A stretch of DNA of 22,913 bases. Source: Euryarchaeota archaeon SCGC AAA252-I15. GTDB taxonomy: Archaea; Altiarchaeota; Altiarchaeia; IMC4; SCGC-AAA252-I15. Every line of letters starts with the position of its first letter. The stretch's first letter is position 1. The position numbers and the translations under genes are program-made. This document shows positions 22,413 to 22,913 of this stretch, piece by piece. The stretch spans positions 1-22,913 of the forward strand of contig AQSC01000038.1 in the NCBI GenBank assembly GCA_000402775.1, given 5' to 3'. Below the pieces are notes generated by a model, which was not told where the DNA came from, searched no databases, and worked only from the letters and a program-made list of their open reading frames with translations.

Positions 22413-22913
22413 ACTTTTTGGCCTTGTAGAAATCCTTTAGGATTTCTACTAGTTTGTTGAGTGATAGGTTGTGTGTTAAATATTTCAGGAGTACTTCTAT
22501 TTTTTGGGTGTGGTTTTTGCGTGCTCGTATTGTGTGGCTGTATCGTCTTTTGGTGGTGCTGTTGGTGGTTTCCGTCATGTTTCGTTGGGGGTAGTCTGTG
22601 TGGGGGAAGTCTTGTTTGAGTTTTCTTCTGAGTTTTCCGTGTGTTTTCTCGAGTGGTTTATCACAGTATTTGAGTGCCACAACAGGTTCGGCTTGTAGTT
22701 CCTGCGTGATGAACCGGAGGAATTCTTCGCTGTCGTAGCCGCGGTCGGCTATGACTTTCCGTATCCTGCCCGCCTTCCCAGCCTTACGCAACACCGGCTT
22801 CGCGTCCACGAGGTCGTGCCGCCGTTTCAGGCGGGGTTTCACGGCCGCGACAGCCAAGGTTTTCGTGTCCACTGCCACAGTAGTCTTCACGTAATCCCTG
22901 TGACGCTCCTCCC
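22363..22913 (-). CDS. IS5-like DDE transposase, truncated by the window edge
   Basis: C-terminal part of a DDE transposase. The frame is open to the window edge (EERHRDYVKTTVAVDTKT...), so the true start and first catalytic Asp lie outside. Visible features are VAVDTKTLAV, the HDLVDAKPVL segment, IADRGYDSEEF (second catalytic Asp) and a C-terminal RRYSHTIRARKNHTQKIEVLLKYLTHNLS, which would carry the Glu region. The layout matches IS5/IS4-type transposases. The last 16 or so residues (from about FILSKSPIRRLL) are translated from the antisense of the trkA 3' end, so the native stop seems to have been lost at insertion or by IS decay. Confidence 0.85.
   Translation of the reverse strand, partial: EERHRDYVKTTVAVDTKTLAVAAVKPRLKRRHDLVDAKPVLRKAGKAGRIRKVIADRGYDSEEFLRFITQELQAEPVVALKYCDKPLEKTHGKLRRKLKQDFPHTDYPQRNMTETTNSTTKRRYSHTIRARKNHTQKIEVLLKYLTHNLSLNKLVEILKDFYKAKKFILSKSPIRRLLRRFS
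22413..22913. mobile_element. Insertion sequence (IS5-like), left part only
   Basis: The element begins somewhere between the trkA stop at 22412 and about 22430 and continues past the window. The terminal inverted repeat cannot be identified because only one end is visible. No target duplication can be checked. Confidence 0.6.
22426..22449. repeat. Perfect inverted repeat at the inner IS end
   Basis: The arms gtagaaatcc (22426-22435) and ggatttctac (22440-22449) are exact reverse complements around ttta. The hairpin lies at the 3' end of the transposase gene and just after trkA. It may terminate trkA or IS transcription, or be part of the IS end structure. Confidence 0.6.

Noticed and set aside
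22504..22698. Plus-strand frame opposite the transposase
   Set aside because: It is the complement of conserved transposase sequence.
1..22913. tRNA, rRNA or CRISPR array
   Set aside because: No cloverleaf, rRNA-like stretch or regularly spaced direct repeats were seen. The only tandem repeat is the coding 15-bp pair.

Overview
The window is archaeal. It encodes an archaeal GatE-type Glu-tRNA(Gln) amidotransferase subunit, the archaeo-eukaryotic primase small subunit PriS, an AglB/Stt3 oligosaccharyltransferase, a Nob1-like rRNA endonuclease and an archaetidylserine synthase/decarboxylase pair. Genes are densely packed. Several starts have a TATA-like element about 26 bp upstream, as expected for leaderless transcripts, and a few have a Shine-Dalgarno motif. 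The lineage (euryarchaeal or DPANN-like) cannot be settled from this sequence alone.

Layout: (1) 122-1389, polar lipid head-group pair, decarboxylase then synthase, with a 4-bp overlap. (2) 1379-6523, one minus-strand GT-C-like polytopic membrane protein and two paralogous plus-strand GT39-type mannosyltransferase-like proteins. The first GT39 gene is split by a 10-G homopolymer. (3) 6538-11750, a run of fourteen consecutive small paralogous proteins. Each has a signal peptide, two membrane helices, a charged KWxxSxDDxxxRxxAK loop and a cysteine outside each helix. They resemble TrbC/VirB2-type (type IV secretion/conjugation) pilins, and none of the associated machinery is in the window. (4) 11747-12541, trpA, translationally coupled to the last pilin. 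(5) 12495-16054, minus-strand uppS-aglB, i.e. lipid-carrier synthesis and N-glycan transfer. (6) 16103-18510, nob1, an unknown 147-aa protein and a transglutaminase-like/TPR protein. (7) 18521-21720, priS divergent from a small truncated copy of the gatE 5' end, followed by intact gatE. (8) 21762-22913, a TrkA/RCK protein and an IS5-like transposase that runs off the window edge.

The first two thirds read as a cell-envelope region: lipid head groups, polyprenyl carrier, oligosaccharyltransferase, GT39 glycosyltransferases and a large pilin-like array that could be a glycosylation target. The most notable content is the 14-gene pilin array with its paired cysteines, its block-wise subfamilies and the neighbouring, possibly phase-variable glycosyltransferase.
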